Position numbers and translations under genes: made by a program. The notes beneath the pieces are model-generated. The model ran no database searches, was not told the DNA's origin, and saw only the letters and a list, made by a program, of their open reading frames with translations. Below are positions 15,126 to 23,260 of a stretch of DNA of 37,765 nucleotides, in pieces (the stretch's first letter is position 1; each line of letters begins with the position of its first letter). The stretch is taken from the NCBI RefSeq assembly GCF_944380975.1, contig NZ_CALWJK010000002.1, positions 1 to 37,765 of the forward strand. The letters are read 5' to 3'. This stretch comes from an uncultured Agathobaculum sp. (lineage in GTDB: Bacteria > Bacillota > Clostridia > Oscillospirales > Butyricicoccaceae).

Positions 15126-15139
15126 AGACGAAATCGTCT
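15126..15139 (+). promoter_or_regulatory. TetR operator 2
   Basis: AGACGAAATCGTCT repeats the core of operator 1 with one change in the centre. The two centres are 35 bases apart, and this copy lies at the start of the transcript. Confidence 0.7.
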
Positions 15140-15190
15140 ATTTCTGTAAGACTGCCTTATGAGAAAGCGAAAGAGAAAACGGGGGTAGCA

Positions 15191-15829
15191 ATGACCCAAA
15201 AAGAGCGGCAGGAGCACAGCCGGAAAGAGATTTTGCAGGCGGCGCTCGATGAGTTTGGCGCATATGAATATGCGCAGGTGACGGTGGACAATATTTGCGC
15301 ACGCCACAATATTTCCAAGGGAATGCTGTATCACTATTATGCGGGCAAGGATGATCTGTTTTTGCTATGCGTGGGAGATACGTTTGAAAAGCTGTCGGAA
15401 TTTGTGGCGAAGAACGAATTTCTGCTGCAAGACCGTCCCGCATTGGAAAGCCTAATGGCGTACTACCAGTGCCGGGAACAGTTCTTTGAAGCGCATCCGC
15501 ATCGAAGGAAGATATTTGGATGCGCAATGCTGCATCCGCCGGCGCACTTGGAAAGCAAATTGCGTGAACTGCGCGCGCCGGTATGGCAGCGCAACCGGCA
15601 GTTTTGGCAGCGCGTGGTTCAGCAATACCCGCTGCGCGCAGGGTTGACCGAGGAACAGGTGACACGATATCTGGTCAGCCTGGACTATGCCTTTCCGACT
15701 ATCTTGGAGCAGTACAACCAAGCAGGTACGGTAAGGGATATCTATGATATGCTGCAAGTCGCATCCGAAATTCTGGATATGATGCTGTTCGGTGTGATGC
15801 AGCCCCAAAAGGAGGAAGAGCAGAAATGA
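15191..15829 (+). CDS. TetR/AcrR-family transcriptional regulator
   Basis: A 212-residue repressor. The N-terminal helix-turn-helix reads TVDNICARHNISKGMLYHYYAGKDDLF, typical of TetR proteins; the C-terminal two thirds form the ligand-binding and dimer domain, with no family I can name. The start at ATG 15191 has a GGGGGTAG site. Two copies of AGACGAWATCGTCT in its promoter are the likely operators, giving autorepression. The stop overlaps the start of the SLH-transglutaminase gene (ATGA), so the regulator also controls that secreted protein. Confidence 0.92.
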   Translation: MTQKERQEHSRKEILQAALDEFGAYEYAQVTVDNICARHNISKGMLYHYYAGKDDLFLLCVGDTFEKLSEFVAKNEFLLQDRPALESLMAYYQCREQFFEAHPHRRKIFGCAMLHPPAHLESKLRELRAPVWQRNRQFWQRVVQQYPLRAGLTEEQVTRYLVSLDYAFPTILEQYNQAGTVRDIYDMLQVASEILDMMLFGVMQPQKEEEQK

Positions 15830-17376
15830 GAAAACTGGTGGCCTTTTGGTTGACGGTGTTGTTGCTGCTTAGCAGTGCTGCGGCTGCGGCTTGGCCGTCA
15901 TGGGCGGCGGAAGCGCAGAATTGGGCTGTGGAACAGGGAATCAGTGACACCTTTTTGTCCGCACCGTCCATGAAATTAACGCGCGGACAGACCGTGCAGC
16001 TGTTATATGAAGCGGCGGGCAGTCCGGCGGTTTCTGGAGAAATGCCGTTTACCGATGTGAGCAGTGTTTATAAAAATGCGGTGATATGGGCTGCGGCACA
16101 AGGCTATGTGCAGGGCACAGGTGATGGGAAGTTCCGTCCGTCGGCATCGGTGACCCGGCAGGAGTTTGCCACGATGCTGTATCGACAGGCCGGGAAGCCG
16201 GCTGTCTCTGGTCAGGAGCTGCACTATTTTTCCGATTGGTCGGAAATTGCACAGTGGGCGCAGGATGCCATGCTTTGGTGTGTCCAGCAGGAACTGCTGC
16301 AAGGAAAAGCAAATGACCGTCTGGCGCCAACCGAGACAATCACAACCGCAGAGGCGGTTGTGGTCTTACAGCGTGCGCAGGACGACGGCACACCATCAGA
16401 CAATACCGTGTACCTGAGCGGAGACACGGATGCAGCCGCAGAGCAGATGTCAAAGCATTTGCAGAGTGCAATAGCCGCTGTGCAGCAGCCTCCGGCATTT
16501 GATGTTTCGGATGTTTCGGCTTCTGCGGGTTGGGAGATTACGGCGAAGAATGTGTACTATGCCTTGTTGTCGGAAGATCCGTCCTATAAATATGCCTATG
16601 ATATGAGTGTGACACAGCAGGGAAATATCCTGCAATGTACTTTTTCTTATATGCCGTATCGAAGCGGCAACTATCCGCAGGGTTTCCAGGGCGTCGAAGT
16701 GGATGGGCTGCACGCCTTGGTCACGTTGGCGCAGAATAATCTGACACAGACATCGGTCAATATTCGCATTACCGATCCGTCATTGACCGTGGACGATATG
16801 AACAACGCTTTGCAGCAGGTAGGCGGCGGTTATCTGTTATGTCAGCTCAATCGCGACGGCACGGCGATTACCATTACACCTGAAAACAATATGACGCGGG
16901 AAGCATGTCTGGCGCGTTTGGAAGAGATTGACCGCATGGCAGACGAATTGCTTGCAGAATGTATCCGTGACGGCATGACACAGCGAGAGAAGGTTGTGGC
17001 GATTTATACGGTGATCACCGATCGGGTGAAATATGACCGGCGCTATTATACCGATATTTCGTCAATGCCGCATGACTCCCAGACCGCGTATGGTGCGTTG
17101 CACGACAATCTCGCGATTTGCGGCGGTTATTCGCAGGCTATTCAGGTGCTGTTTGAAAAGGCGGGTATCCCCTGTCTGACGGTACAGGGACAGATGCGGT
17201 CGGAGAATCATATGTGGAATATTGCTCAGATTGATGGGGAATGGGCGTATTACGATGCGACAAGCGACCGGGGTATGTCCAAGTTTGGGTTCGTGCATTT
17301 CGGTGTTTCGGAAGATGAAATGCAGGAGTATGTGTGGGATGCAGAGTACGTACAGCGGCTGACAGACAGCTGGTAA
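15826..17376 (+). CDS. Secreted SLH-domain protein with transglutaminase-like domain
   Basis: A 516-residue exported protein. A signal peptide (about 1-28) is followed by three SLH repeats (about 29-190; for example GTGDGKFRPSASVTRQEFA) that attach proteins to cell-wall polymers. A linker and a beta-rich region (190-370) lead to a transglutaminase-like cysteine-protease fold: Cys432 in AICGGYSQA, His462 in ENHMWN and Asp477 in YYDATSD make the expected triad. Such domains may cleave or cross-link cell-surface peptides. GGAGGAAG precedes ATG 15826. It is co-expressed with and probably regulated by the TetR protein, and followed by a two-way terminator. Confidence 0.9.
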   Translation: MRKLVAFWLTVLLLLSSAAAAAWPSWAAEAQNWAVEQGISDTFLSAPSMKLTRGQTVQLLYEAAGSPAVSGEMPFTDVSSVYKNAVIWAAAQGYVQGTGDGKFRPSASVTRQEFATMLYRQAGKPAVSGQELHYFSDWSEIAQWAQDAMLWCVQQELLQGKANDRLAPTETITTAEAVVVLQRAQDDGTPSDNTVYLSGDTDAAAEQMSKHLQSAIAAVQQPPAFDVSDVSASAGWEITAKNVYYALLSEDPSYKYAYDMSVTQQGNILQCTFSYMPYRSGNYPQGFQGVEVDGLHALVTLAQNNLTQTSVNIRITDPSLTVDDMNNALQQVGGGYLLCQLNRDGTAITITPENNMTREACLARLEEIDRMADELLAECIRDGMTQREKVVAIYTVITDRVKYDRRYYTDISSMPHDSQTAYGALHDNLAICGGYSQAIQVLFEKAGIPCLTVQGQMRSENHMWNIAQIDGEWAYYDATSDRGMSKFGFVHFGVSEDEMQEYVWDAEYVQRLTDSW

Positions 17377-17419
17377 GAACATAGTTGGGATAAGCGGCAA
17401 AGAAAGGTCGCAAGTGAAT

Positions 17420-17460
17420 AAAAAAGCGATATGCTTCGTGGGGGAGCATATCGCTTTTTG
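17420..17460. terminator. Two-way terminator between convergent genes
   Basis: A 15-bp perfect stem from AAAAAGCGATATGCT to AGCATATCGCTTTTT with a 9-base loop gives U-runs on both strands, ending the SLH-transglutaminase gene (+) and the Crp-family gene (-). Confidence 0.92.
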
Positions 17461-17471
17461 TTTACGCGCAT

Positions 17472-18155
17472 TTATAGCATATCCTGGCTGCAAAGTAGTT
17501 CGAACTGGTTGCGCTTAACGCGGAGTAAACCATCTTTTTGCATTTTACTCAGTTCGTTGGAGAGCGCGCTGCGATCGACATTCAGATAATCCGCCAGCTG
17601 TTGGCGGTTGAACGGAATAGTAAAGCTGCGACTGCCGCAGTGCGTTGATTGAAAGGAAAGATAGGATAGCAGTCGTCCGCGGATGGATTTTGATGTGGTA
17701 TGAAAGATTTTTCGAGATAGGTTCAGGTTTTTGCGTGCGGAAAGAAAGAGCAGGTTGCGGATTAGCTTGCTGTGATGTGCGCAGGACTGTGAGCAGGTTT
17801 GCAGTACGCGCCCGACGTTGAGAAAGAGCACCTCGGAGTTTTCTGCTGCAACCGCATCCACCATCAGCGGCTCGCCCGTGCAGGCGTAGGTCTCCGCAAA
17901 GATGTGTCCGGGCATGACATGATCCAGCACGGTGGTGTTGCCCCAAAAATCGTCGTTTTGAATTAAAATGCTGCCCTTGAGCACAAGTCCAAGCTCGGAG
18001 ACGGTGTCTCCTGCGCGGAAAATGCGTTCATTTTTCTCAAATTTTTTATGCTCAGCACCCAAACAATGCAACATCTCTTTCGCTTCGTTCTGTTGAATGC
18101 CGCGAAACAGTGCGCTTTCCAATAAGACAGCGGTCTGCAAAAAACATCCCTCCAT
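17472..18155 (-). CDS. Crp/Fnr-family regulator, probably controlling hcp
   Basis: A 227-residue activator/repressor with an N-terminal cyclic-nucleotide-type beta barrel (about 20-130; AGDTVSELGLVLKGSILI) and a C-terminal winged helix (about 165-220; NRQQLADYLNVDRSALSNELSKM). It is divergent from hcp, the usual place for regulators of nitric-oxide/hydroxylamine defence such as HcpR. ATG 18155 has no ribosome binding site; an in-frame TTG at 18140 has GGAGGG at 7 bases and may be the true start. A perfect palindrome directly upstream is the likely binding site, placed to block its own transcript and activate hcp. Confidence 0.9.
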   Translation of the reverse strand: MEGCFLQTAVLLESALFRGIQQNEAKEMLHCLGAEHKKFEKNERIFRAGDTVSELGLVLKGSILIQNDDFWGNTTVLDHVMPGHIFAETYACTGEPLMVDAVAAENSEVLFLNVGRVLQTCSQSCAHHSKLIRNLLFLSARKNLNLSRKIFHTTSKSIRGRLLSYLSFQSTHCGSRSFTIPFNRQQLADYLNVDRSALSNELSKMQKDGLLRVKRNQFELLCSQDML

Positions 18156-18171
18156 TGTTGTTATAACAACA
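18156..18171. promoter_or_regulatory. Palindromic operator between the Crp-family gene and hcp
   Basis: TGTTGTTATAACAACA is a perfect 16-bp palindrome. Its centre (18163.5) is 41.5 bases before the predicted hcp start point near 18205, the class II activation position of Crp/Fnr proteins. It lies just downstream of the predicted start of the regulator's own transcript, fitting autorepression. Confidence 0.7.
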
Positions 18172-18185
18172 TACTTGTTGCTTTG

Positions 18186-18214
18186 AGTATAGTATACTTC
18201 GCTTGTAACGTCAA
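18186..18214 (-). promoter_or_regulatory. Promoter of the Crp-family gene
   Basis: On the minus strand TTGACG (18214-18209), a 17-base spacer and TATACT (18191-18186). Confidence 0.7.
18193..18198 (+). promoter_or_regulatory. hcp -10 element
   Basis: TATACT with no good -35, as expected for a promoter that needs an activator bound at -41.5. Confidence 0.55.
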
Positions 18215-18262
18215 CAACCGTAAGGATCGTTTGATCTGCGGAACATGTGGAGGAAATGAACG

Positions 18263-19909
18263 ATGGAACCGAAAATGTTTTGTTATCAGTGTCAGGAAAC
18301 GGCGGGCTGCACCGGCTGCACCATGGCGGGCGTATGCGGTAAAAAACCAGATGTCGCTGCGATGCAGGATCTGCTGGTGTATGTGACCAAAGGTCTTTCC
18401 GCGGTGACTACCGCTCTGCGCAAGCAGGGGGAGGAAATCGCAGCAGAGATCAACCACCGCATTACGCTCAACCTGTTTATCACCATCACAAACGCCAATT
18501 TTGACAAGGAAGCTATCGTGGCGTGCATCCGTGAGTCGCTGGAAATTAAGCAGCAGCTGTTGGGGCGTGTGGCGCAGCCGGAGCTATTGCCGGAGGCTGC
18601 CCGCTGGACAGCGGACGAAGCGGATTTTGCAGCCAAGGCGGCAACGGTCGGTGTATTGTCCACGCAGGATGAGGATATCCGCTCGCTGCGGGAACTGATT
18701 ACCTATGGTCTCAAGGGACTGTCGGCGTATTCCAAGCATGCAAATGCGCTGCTGCGGGATGATGGCAAGGTGGACGCGTTCTTGCAGCGTGCGTTGGCAG
18801 CAACATTGGATGACAGCCTGTCTGTGGATGCACTGGTGGCGCTGGCAATGGAAACCGGCAAATACGGCGTGCAGGGCATGGCACTGCTGGACAAGGCAAA
18901 TACCGAAACCTACGGCAATCCGGAAATCACGCGAGTGAACATTGGTGTTGGCACTCGTCCGGGTATTCTGGTGTCTGGCCACGATCTACGCGATTTGGAA
19001 ATGCTGCTGGAGCAGACTGTAGGCACAGGGGTGGATGTCTATACGCATTCTGAGATGCTGCCTGCGCACTATTATCCGGCGTTTAAGAAATATCCGCATT
19101 TTGTCGGCAATTACGGCAACGCATGGTGGAAGCAGAAAGAGGAGTTTGCGTCCTTTAACGGCCCGATCCTGATGACCACCAACTGCATCGTGCCGCCCGC
19201 AGCAAGCTATCAGGACAGAATATATACCACGGGTGCGGCTGGCTATCCGGGCTGCAAGCACATCCCGGGTGGCGTAGAGGAGCACAAGGACTTTTCTGCA
19301 CTTATCGAGCATGCCAAGCGCTGTGCGCCGCCGCAGGAGATCGAGCGTGGTGAAATTGTAGGTGGTTTTGCGCATGCACAGGTGCTCGCGCTCGCGGATC
19401 AGATTGTGGAGGCGGTCAAGAGCGGTGCAATCCGTAAGTTTGTGGTGATGGCGGGCTGCGACGGTCGCGCGAAGTCCCGTAACTATTACACAGACTTTGC
19501 CAAGGCGCTGCCGCGTGATGCGGTGATTCTGACCGCGGGCTGCGCCAAGTATAAGTATAACAAGCTGAATCTGGGCGATATTGGCGGTATTCCGCGCGTG
19601 CTGGATGCGGGACAGTGCAACGACTCCTACTCGCTGGCAGTGATCGCGCTCAAGCTCAAGGAGGTATTTGGGCTGGAGGATATCAATGACCTGCCGATCG
19701 TGTACAATATTGCATGGTATGAGCAGAAAGCAGTGATCGTATTGCTGTCTCTGCTGTATCTGGGGGTCAAGAATATCCATCTCGGACCGACACTGCCGGC
19801 TTTTCTTAGTCCGAATGTGGCAAAGGTGCTGGTGGAGAACTTTGGTATCGCAGGTATTGGTGCTGTGGAAGATGATATCCGCTTGTTCTTTGGGGATGAA
19901 AACGCATAA
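18263..19909 (+). CDS. hcp: Hydroxylamine reductase / hybrid-cluster protein
   Basis: A 548-residue cytoplasmic iron-sulfur protein that reduces nitric oxide or hydroxylamine and protects anaerobes from nitrosative stress. The N-terminal cluster ligands are C7, C10, C19 and C25 (CX2CX8CX5C, the anaerobe-type [4Fe-4S] spacing), with an extra C16. Later segments such as [39 protein letters not shown] and [12 protein letters not shown] belong to the hybrid cluster. GGAGG lies 9 bases before ATG 18263. It stands alone behind a weak core promoter with a Crp/Fnr-type palindrome. Length and motifs are complete. Confidence 0.96.
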   Translation: MEPKMFCYQCQETAGCTGCTMAGVCGKKPDVAAMQDLLVYVTKGLSAVTTALRKQGEEIAAEINHRITLNLFITITNANFDKEAIVACIRESLEIKQQLLGRVAQPELLPEAARWTADEADFAAKAATVGVLSTQDEDIRSLRELITYGLKGLSAYSKHANALLRDDGKVDAFLQRALAATLDDSLSVDALVALAMETGKYGVQGMALLDKANTETYGNPEITRVNIGVGTRPGILVSGHDLRDLEMLLEQTVGTGVDVYTHSEMLPAHYYPAFKKYPHFVGNYGNAWWKQKEEFASFNGPILMTTNCIVPPAASYQDRIYTTGAAGYPGCKHIPGGVEEHKDFSALIEHAKRCAPPQEIERGEIVGGFAHAQVLALADQIVEAVKSGAIRKFVVMAGCDGRAKSRNYYTDFAKALPRDAVILTAGCAKYKYNKLNLGDIGGIPRVLDAGQCNDSYSLAVIALKLKEVFGLEDINDLPIVYNIAWYEQKAVIVLLSLLYLGVKNIHLGPTLPAFLSPNVAKVLVENFGIAGIGAVEDDIRLFFGDENA

Positions 19910-19971
19910 GCGGATAAATATCTGCCATAGTGCAAAAGAACGCTGCAATAGCCGTACCCTTGTGCATAGAA

Positions 19972-20003
19972 AGAAGTCCGGCCAAAAGCCGGGCTTCTTC
20001 TTT
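19972..20003. terminator. Hairpin between hcp and the chemoreceptor gene
   Basis: An 11-bp stem (AGAAGTCCGGC / GCCGGGCTTCT, one G-T) has a 5-base loop with short T-runs on both strands. It lies between two convergent genes and probably ends both. Confidence 0.7.
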
Positions 20004-20042
20004 GGTGATATACTGCCTGTTGGTTATGGCAGAGTGATTGGT

Positions 20043-22157
20043 TTAATATTTATCCGTGTAGCTGGAGCCGCCAAAGTTATCAACGGACGCTGAAGAAGGG
20101 GGAGCGGCGGGAGTGTCTGCTTCAAAGGAAGACATCGGCAAACCGTTTTCGGTTTCCGGCAGAACAAAGTGGCTGATCATGCCCTTCAGCATTTGCGCCT
20201 GACCGGACAATTCCTCGCTGGCCGCAGCGCTTTCCTCTGCAGTAGCGGAGTTGGTTTGCACTACTTCGGAAATCTGGTTGACACCGATGGAAACTTCCTT
20301 CAGGTGTGCAGCCTGATCCTGATAATCCCGTGTGACACGTTCAACGGCGGAAACAACCTCATCCGAGTTGGATGCTGCAATGCTGAGCGCTTCGGCTGTG
20401 GAGCGTGCAATACCTTCGCCTTGCTTGACAGCCTCGATAGACTGTGCAATCAATTCGTTGGTTTCCTTTGCAGCAGCTGCGCTCTTTCCGGCAAGATTGC
20501 GTACCTCGTCGGCAACAACGGCAAAGCCCTTGCCTGCCGAACCGGCGCGCGCAGCCTCAACCGCGGCATTGAGCGCAAGAATATTGGTCTGGAACGCGAT
20601 ATCGTCAATCGTCTTGATGATCTTGCCGATCGCGTTAGAGTGACGGCTGATATCCTGCATTGCGGTCAGCATATCCTGCATTTGACCGTTACTGGTGTTC
20701 ATCTGGGTCTTGACTGCATTGAGCTGTTCAATCATTTTTCCGGCTTGCTCTGCGCCTTCGGTAACCTTATCGTTCAGGTTCTGTACCGTGTTGGACAGTT
20801 CCTGTACCGAAGATGCCTGCTCGGTTGCACCCTGTGCAAGTGCCTGTGCGCCGCTGGCAATCTGATCCGAACCCATATTCACCTGCGCAGCAGACATTGC
20901 AATGCTGGACATGGTCTCCGACAGGTTCTTTTGAATGCGGAGCAAAGCTTCCTTAAGTTTGGCAAATTCACCGCGATAGTCATGCTGCAATTCGAATACC
21001 AGATTGCCATGACCGATCTGGTCAAGAACAGTGGACAGTTCATCAATGTATTGGATATACGTTTTCAAGCGATCCACAATGCGCAGCGTGGACTGGCCGA
21101 GGCGGGCAACTTCGTCGTGGCCCTTTACCTGATATTCCACATTCAGTTCGCCATCGGCCAGCCGGTCTGCAACCTTACCCAGCCGCTTGAGCGGACGAAT
21201 GATTGAAACTGCCAGTAGAATCACGATGATCGCCAGCAAAATGGCACAGATGACAAAACTGATGATGATAATGCGCATGGTGCTGGAGACGTGGCCGTCA
21301 TATTCTTCTGCCGGCAGAATGCCCAATACCTCATAATCATTGTCATCGAATGTTGCAATACTGCCATAGTAAGGAGTTCCCTGACGGGTATATTCCATGC
21401 CTTGCACGCTGGTGCGGTTAAGCAGTGCTTCCTGCATGTTGGAAGAGTACTGTGCTTCTTCGATCGTTGTACCGACGACAGAAGAATCCGGGTGATAAAC
21501 GATCATGTTAGAGGAGTCGATCAAGGTGATGTAGCCCGTGTCGCCCACCTGAATTGAATTGAGAGAATTGCGAAGCTGCTCTATGGAAACGTCGATACCA
21601 GCCACGCCGATCATGCGGTTGTTGCTCATGATCGGACCGACAACGCTGATGACCATTTCCTGCGTTCCGGTGTCGACATAGGCGCCGGTGATGGTGGTTT
21701 TCTGCTCCTCTTGGCTGCGGGTATACCATTCACGGGTGGAGAAATCCACGTCCGCTGAGGTGACGCGGCTATTGTCGGAGTATACCAATTCTTGCAAGCC
21801 GACATCTGCAAACCAAACACCCATTACCGTATCCTGATACTGCTGTTGAATTTTTTGCAGTTCTGCAAGCATGCTGGAGAAATACGGAGAACCCTCCAAG
21901 GTGGTTTTTGTCTGGTCTGCCGCAAGACCAGAAATATCCGGTGAGCAGATCATGGTATCCACCACGCCGTAGTACTGCTTCAAAAATGCGTTTACTGACT
22001 GCGCGCCAGATCCCGCTTGTGAGGTCAGATTTTCTGTAATCATATCCTCGACTGTGCCGGAAATCTGGATCCCGAGCAGTGTTCCGATACCACTCAGCAC
22101 CAAAATGAGTGGTATCAAAATACCCAAAGCGAGTTTTTGCACGATCCCTAATTTCAC
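20043..22157 (-). CDS. Methyl-accepting chemotaxis protein with dCache sensor
   Basis: A 704-residue chemoreceptor. Membrane helix 1 (about 8-30) is followed by an extracellular dCache-type sensor (about 35-275; [51 protein letters not shown]), helix 2 near 285-310, a HAMP linker ([20 protein letters not shown]) and the signalling hairpin with the tip around 520-556 ([20 protein letters not shown]). Sensors of this fold often bind amino acids or other small molecules. GTG 22157 is chosen because GGAAGGTG precedes it; an upstream GTG at 22199 has no site. No CheR-binding pentapeptide is seen at the C-terminus. It would feed the CheA-CheW pair encoded at 33874. Confidence 0.92.
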   Translation of the reverse strand: MKLGIVQKLALGILIPLILVLSGIGTLLGIQISGTVEDMITENLTSQAGSGAQSVNAFLKQYYGVVDTMICSPDISGLAADQTKTTLEGSPYFSSMLAELQKIQQQYQDTVMGVWFADVGLQELVYSDNSRVTSADVDFSTREWYTRSQEEQKTTITGAYVDTGTQEMVISVVGPIMSNNRMIGVAGIDVSIEQLRNSLNSIQVGDTGYITLIDSSNMIVYHPDSSVVGTTIEEAQYSSNMQEALLNRTSVQGMEYTRQGTPYYGSIATFDDNDYEVLGILPAEEYDGHVSSTMRIIIISFVICAILLAIIVILLAVSIIRPLKRLGKVADRLADGELNVEYQVKGHDEVARLGQSTLRIVDRLKTYIQYIDELSTVLDQIGHGNLVFELQHDYRGEFAKLKEALLRIQKNLSETMSSIAMSAAQVNMGSDQIASGAQALAQGATEQASSVQELSNTVQNLNDKVTEGAEQAGKMIEQLNAVKTQMNTSNGQMQDMLTAMQDISRHSNAIGKIIKTIDDIAFQTNILALNAAVEAARAGSAGKGFAVVADEVRNLAGKSAAAAKETNELIAQSIEAVKQGEGIARSTAEALSIAASNSDEVVSAVERVTRDYQDQAAHLKEVSIGVNQISEVVQTNSATAEESAAASEELSGQAQMLKGMISHFVLPETENGLPMSSFEADTPAAPPSSASVDNFGGSSYTDKY

Positions 22158-22201
22158 GATAACACCTTCCCGTTTATTTTTCTCACTCCCGTGTGACACG
22201 A

Positions 22202-22223
22202 ATTGTTGCGTGCATGCAACAAT
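22202..22223. repeat. Inverted repeat in the chemoreceptor leader
   Basis: ATTGTTGC and GCAACAAT are separated by six bases. In the transcript this forms an 8-bp hairpin about 45 bases before the start codon; as DNA it could be a regulator site. Confidence 0.6.
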
Positions 22224-22238
22224 AATTTACATGGTAAT

Positions 22239-22264
22239 ATTCGACCGAATTTTTCAATTCATAA
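22239..22264 (-). promoter_or_regulatory. Possible SigD-type promoter for the chemoreceptor gene
   Basis: On the minus strand TTAT, 15 bases, then GTCGAATA, a weak match to TAAA-N15-GCCGATAA. The 12-mer ATTCGGTCGAAT inside it is repeated exactly before cheA. Confidence 0.35.
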
Positions 22265-22460
22265 CAGTTTCATCCAAAGAAATTCTCTTTTTTGCACAAC
22301 TGGAGGGAAAGAATAAGTTGCATTATTGGAAATTACGCACAAAAACAGCAGCATACAGAAAGATTTTACAATATTTCGAATTTTTTGAACACTTTATTGC
22401 ATGATTATTCATTGCTGCGTAGAAAAGAGGAGGATAGAAAAAGACGTATTGCTGTATTGG
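22265..22460. other. Intergenic stretch without a recognised gene
   Basis: An AT-rich part of the 420-base gap between the chemoreceptor gene start and the first PilZ gene. The gap holds the possible promoter and inverted repeat at one end and a terminator at the other. The short ORFs here lack ribosome binding sites, and I see no riboswitch core. Confidence 0.5.
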
Positions 22461-22491
22461 AAAAGGGACGCTGCAGCAGGCAGCGTCCCTT
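22461..22491 (-). terminator. Terminator of the GGDEF/EAL-PilZ transcript
   Basis: A perfect 12-bp stem (AAGGGACGCTGC / GCAGCGTCCCTT) with a 5-base loop. Read on the minus strand it is followed by TTCC, a modest T-run. Confidence 0.7.
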
Positions 22492-22577
22492 GCGAGAACG
22501 GTATGTACAAGAAATATGTTTTCGATAGGGAAAGGCGTTACCAATGGTACAACAACTGAAAATCGAGAAACTGGACA

Positions 22578-23231
22578 TTATTTGCGGTTTATAGCCTTCA
22601 CTTGAAGCAGAAACATGTCATGGAATAACATGTCTTCCTGCCGCTCAGTGATATCATTAAAACTGCAGCCGTAGCACATTTTCCCAGAATCCAGCGGTTG
22701 CACGCGCTGTACAGTGCAAGCGAAGGAATAGCGCGGCCCGTCCCGGCGCAGCTGCAGGGAGGAGACAAAAATCTGCTCGCCCTGCACGTATTGCTCTGGG
22801 CTGATTAAACACAATCCGGTTAGACTGATGTCTACCGTTTGACACAGAGCAACAGTGGAGGACTCCGTATCAGTGCCGCGATAAACGGCAATTTCGGATC
22901 GGATCGGTTGCCGGAAGCTGCTGCGCCGTTCTGCACAGGAAAACGTATGCTTCAATCCGATTCGCCAGAAATCAGCTGCGCAGCGGGAAACAACACCATA
23001 AAGCAAAAGCACGTTGTTCATGGCGAGCCCGGTCTGCACATGCAGTTTGACGGGAGTCTGGTGGATGATACCCTGTGGTGTTTCGCTGCCATTGCGGATA
23101 GAAACGGTTAATTCTTCTTCACCGTCGTCATAGTGGTGGATGGAGCCGGCAAACAAAAGACGGTTATTCAGCTTGAGCACTTCACAGGACGCGCCGAGGT
23201 AATGATGCATCGAATCCATATAGTCTTGCAT
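22578..23231 (-). CDS. PilZ-domain c-di-GMP-binding protein (YcgR-like)
   Basis: A 217-residue protein. The N-terminal half (1-98) is a beta-barrel-like YcgR-N type region; the C-terminal half is a PilZ domain with RRSSFR (102-107, RxxxR) and DISLTG (134-139, D/NxSxxG), the two motifs that hold c-di-GMP. Proteins of this layout act as brakes on flagella or as effectors of adhesion. It follows the GGDEF-EAL gene by 29 bases on the same strand, so enzyme and effector are made together. A terminator lies downstream. Confidence 0.88.
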   Translation of the reverse strand: MQDYMDSMHHYLGASCEVLKLNNRLLFAGSIHHYDDGEEELTVSIRNGSETPQGIIHQTPVKLHVQTGLAMNNVLLLYGVVSRCAADFWRIGLKHTFSCAERRSSFRQPIRSEIAVYRGTDTESSTVALCQTVDISLTGLCLISPEQYVQGEQIFVSSLQLRRDGPRYSFACTVQRVQPLDSGKMCYGCSFNDITERQEDMLFHDMFLLQVKAINRK

Positions 23232-23260
23232 GAGTTGTCATCCTTTCCGCAGAAACAGAA

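Noticed and set aside
22231-22404. Plus-strand frame beginning at an ATG in the chemoreceptor leader
   Set aside because: It lacks a ribosome binding site and its composition looks like AT-rich noncoding DNA; it overlaps the promoter and inverted repeat.
22492-22577. c-di-GMP riboswitch (GEMM) near the chemoreceptor or PilZ genes
   Set aside because: Neither the tetraloop receptor nor the GCAAAGC-type core is present on either strand.
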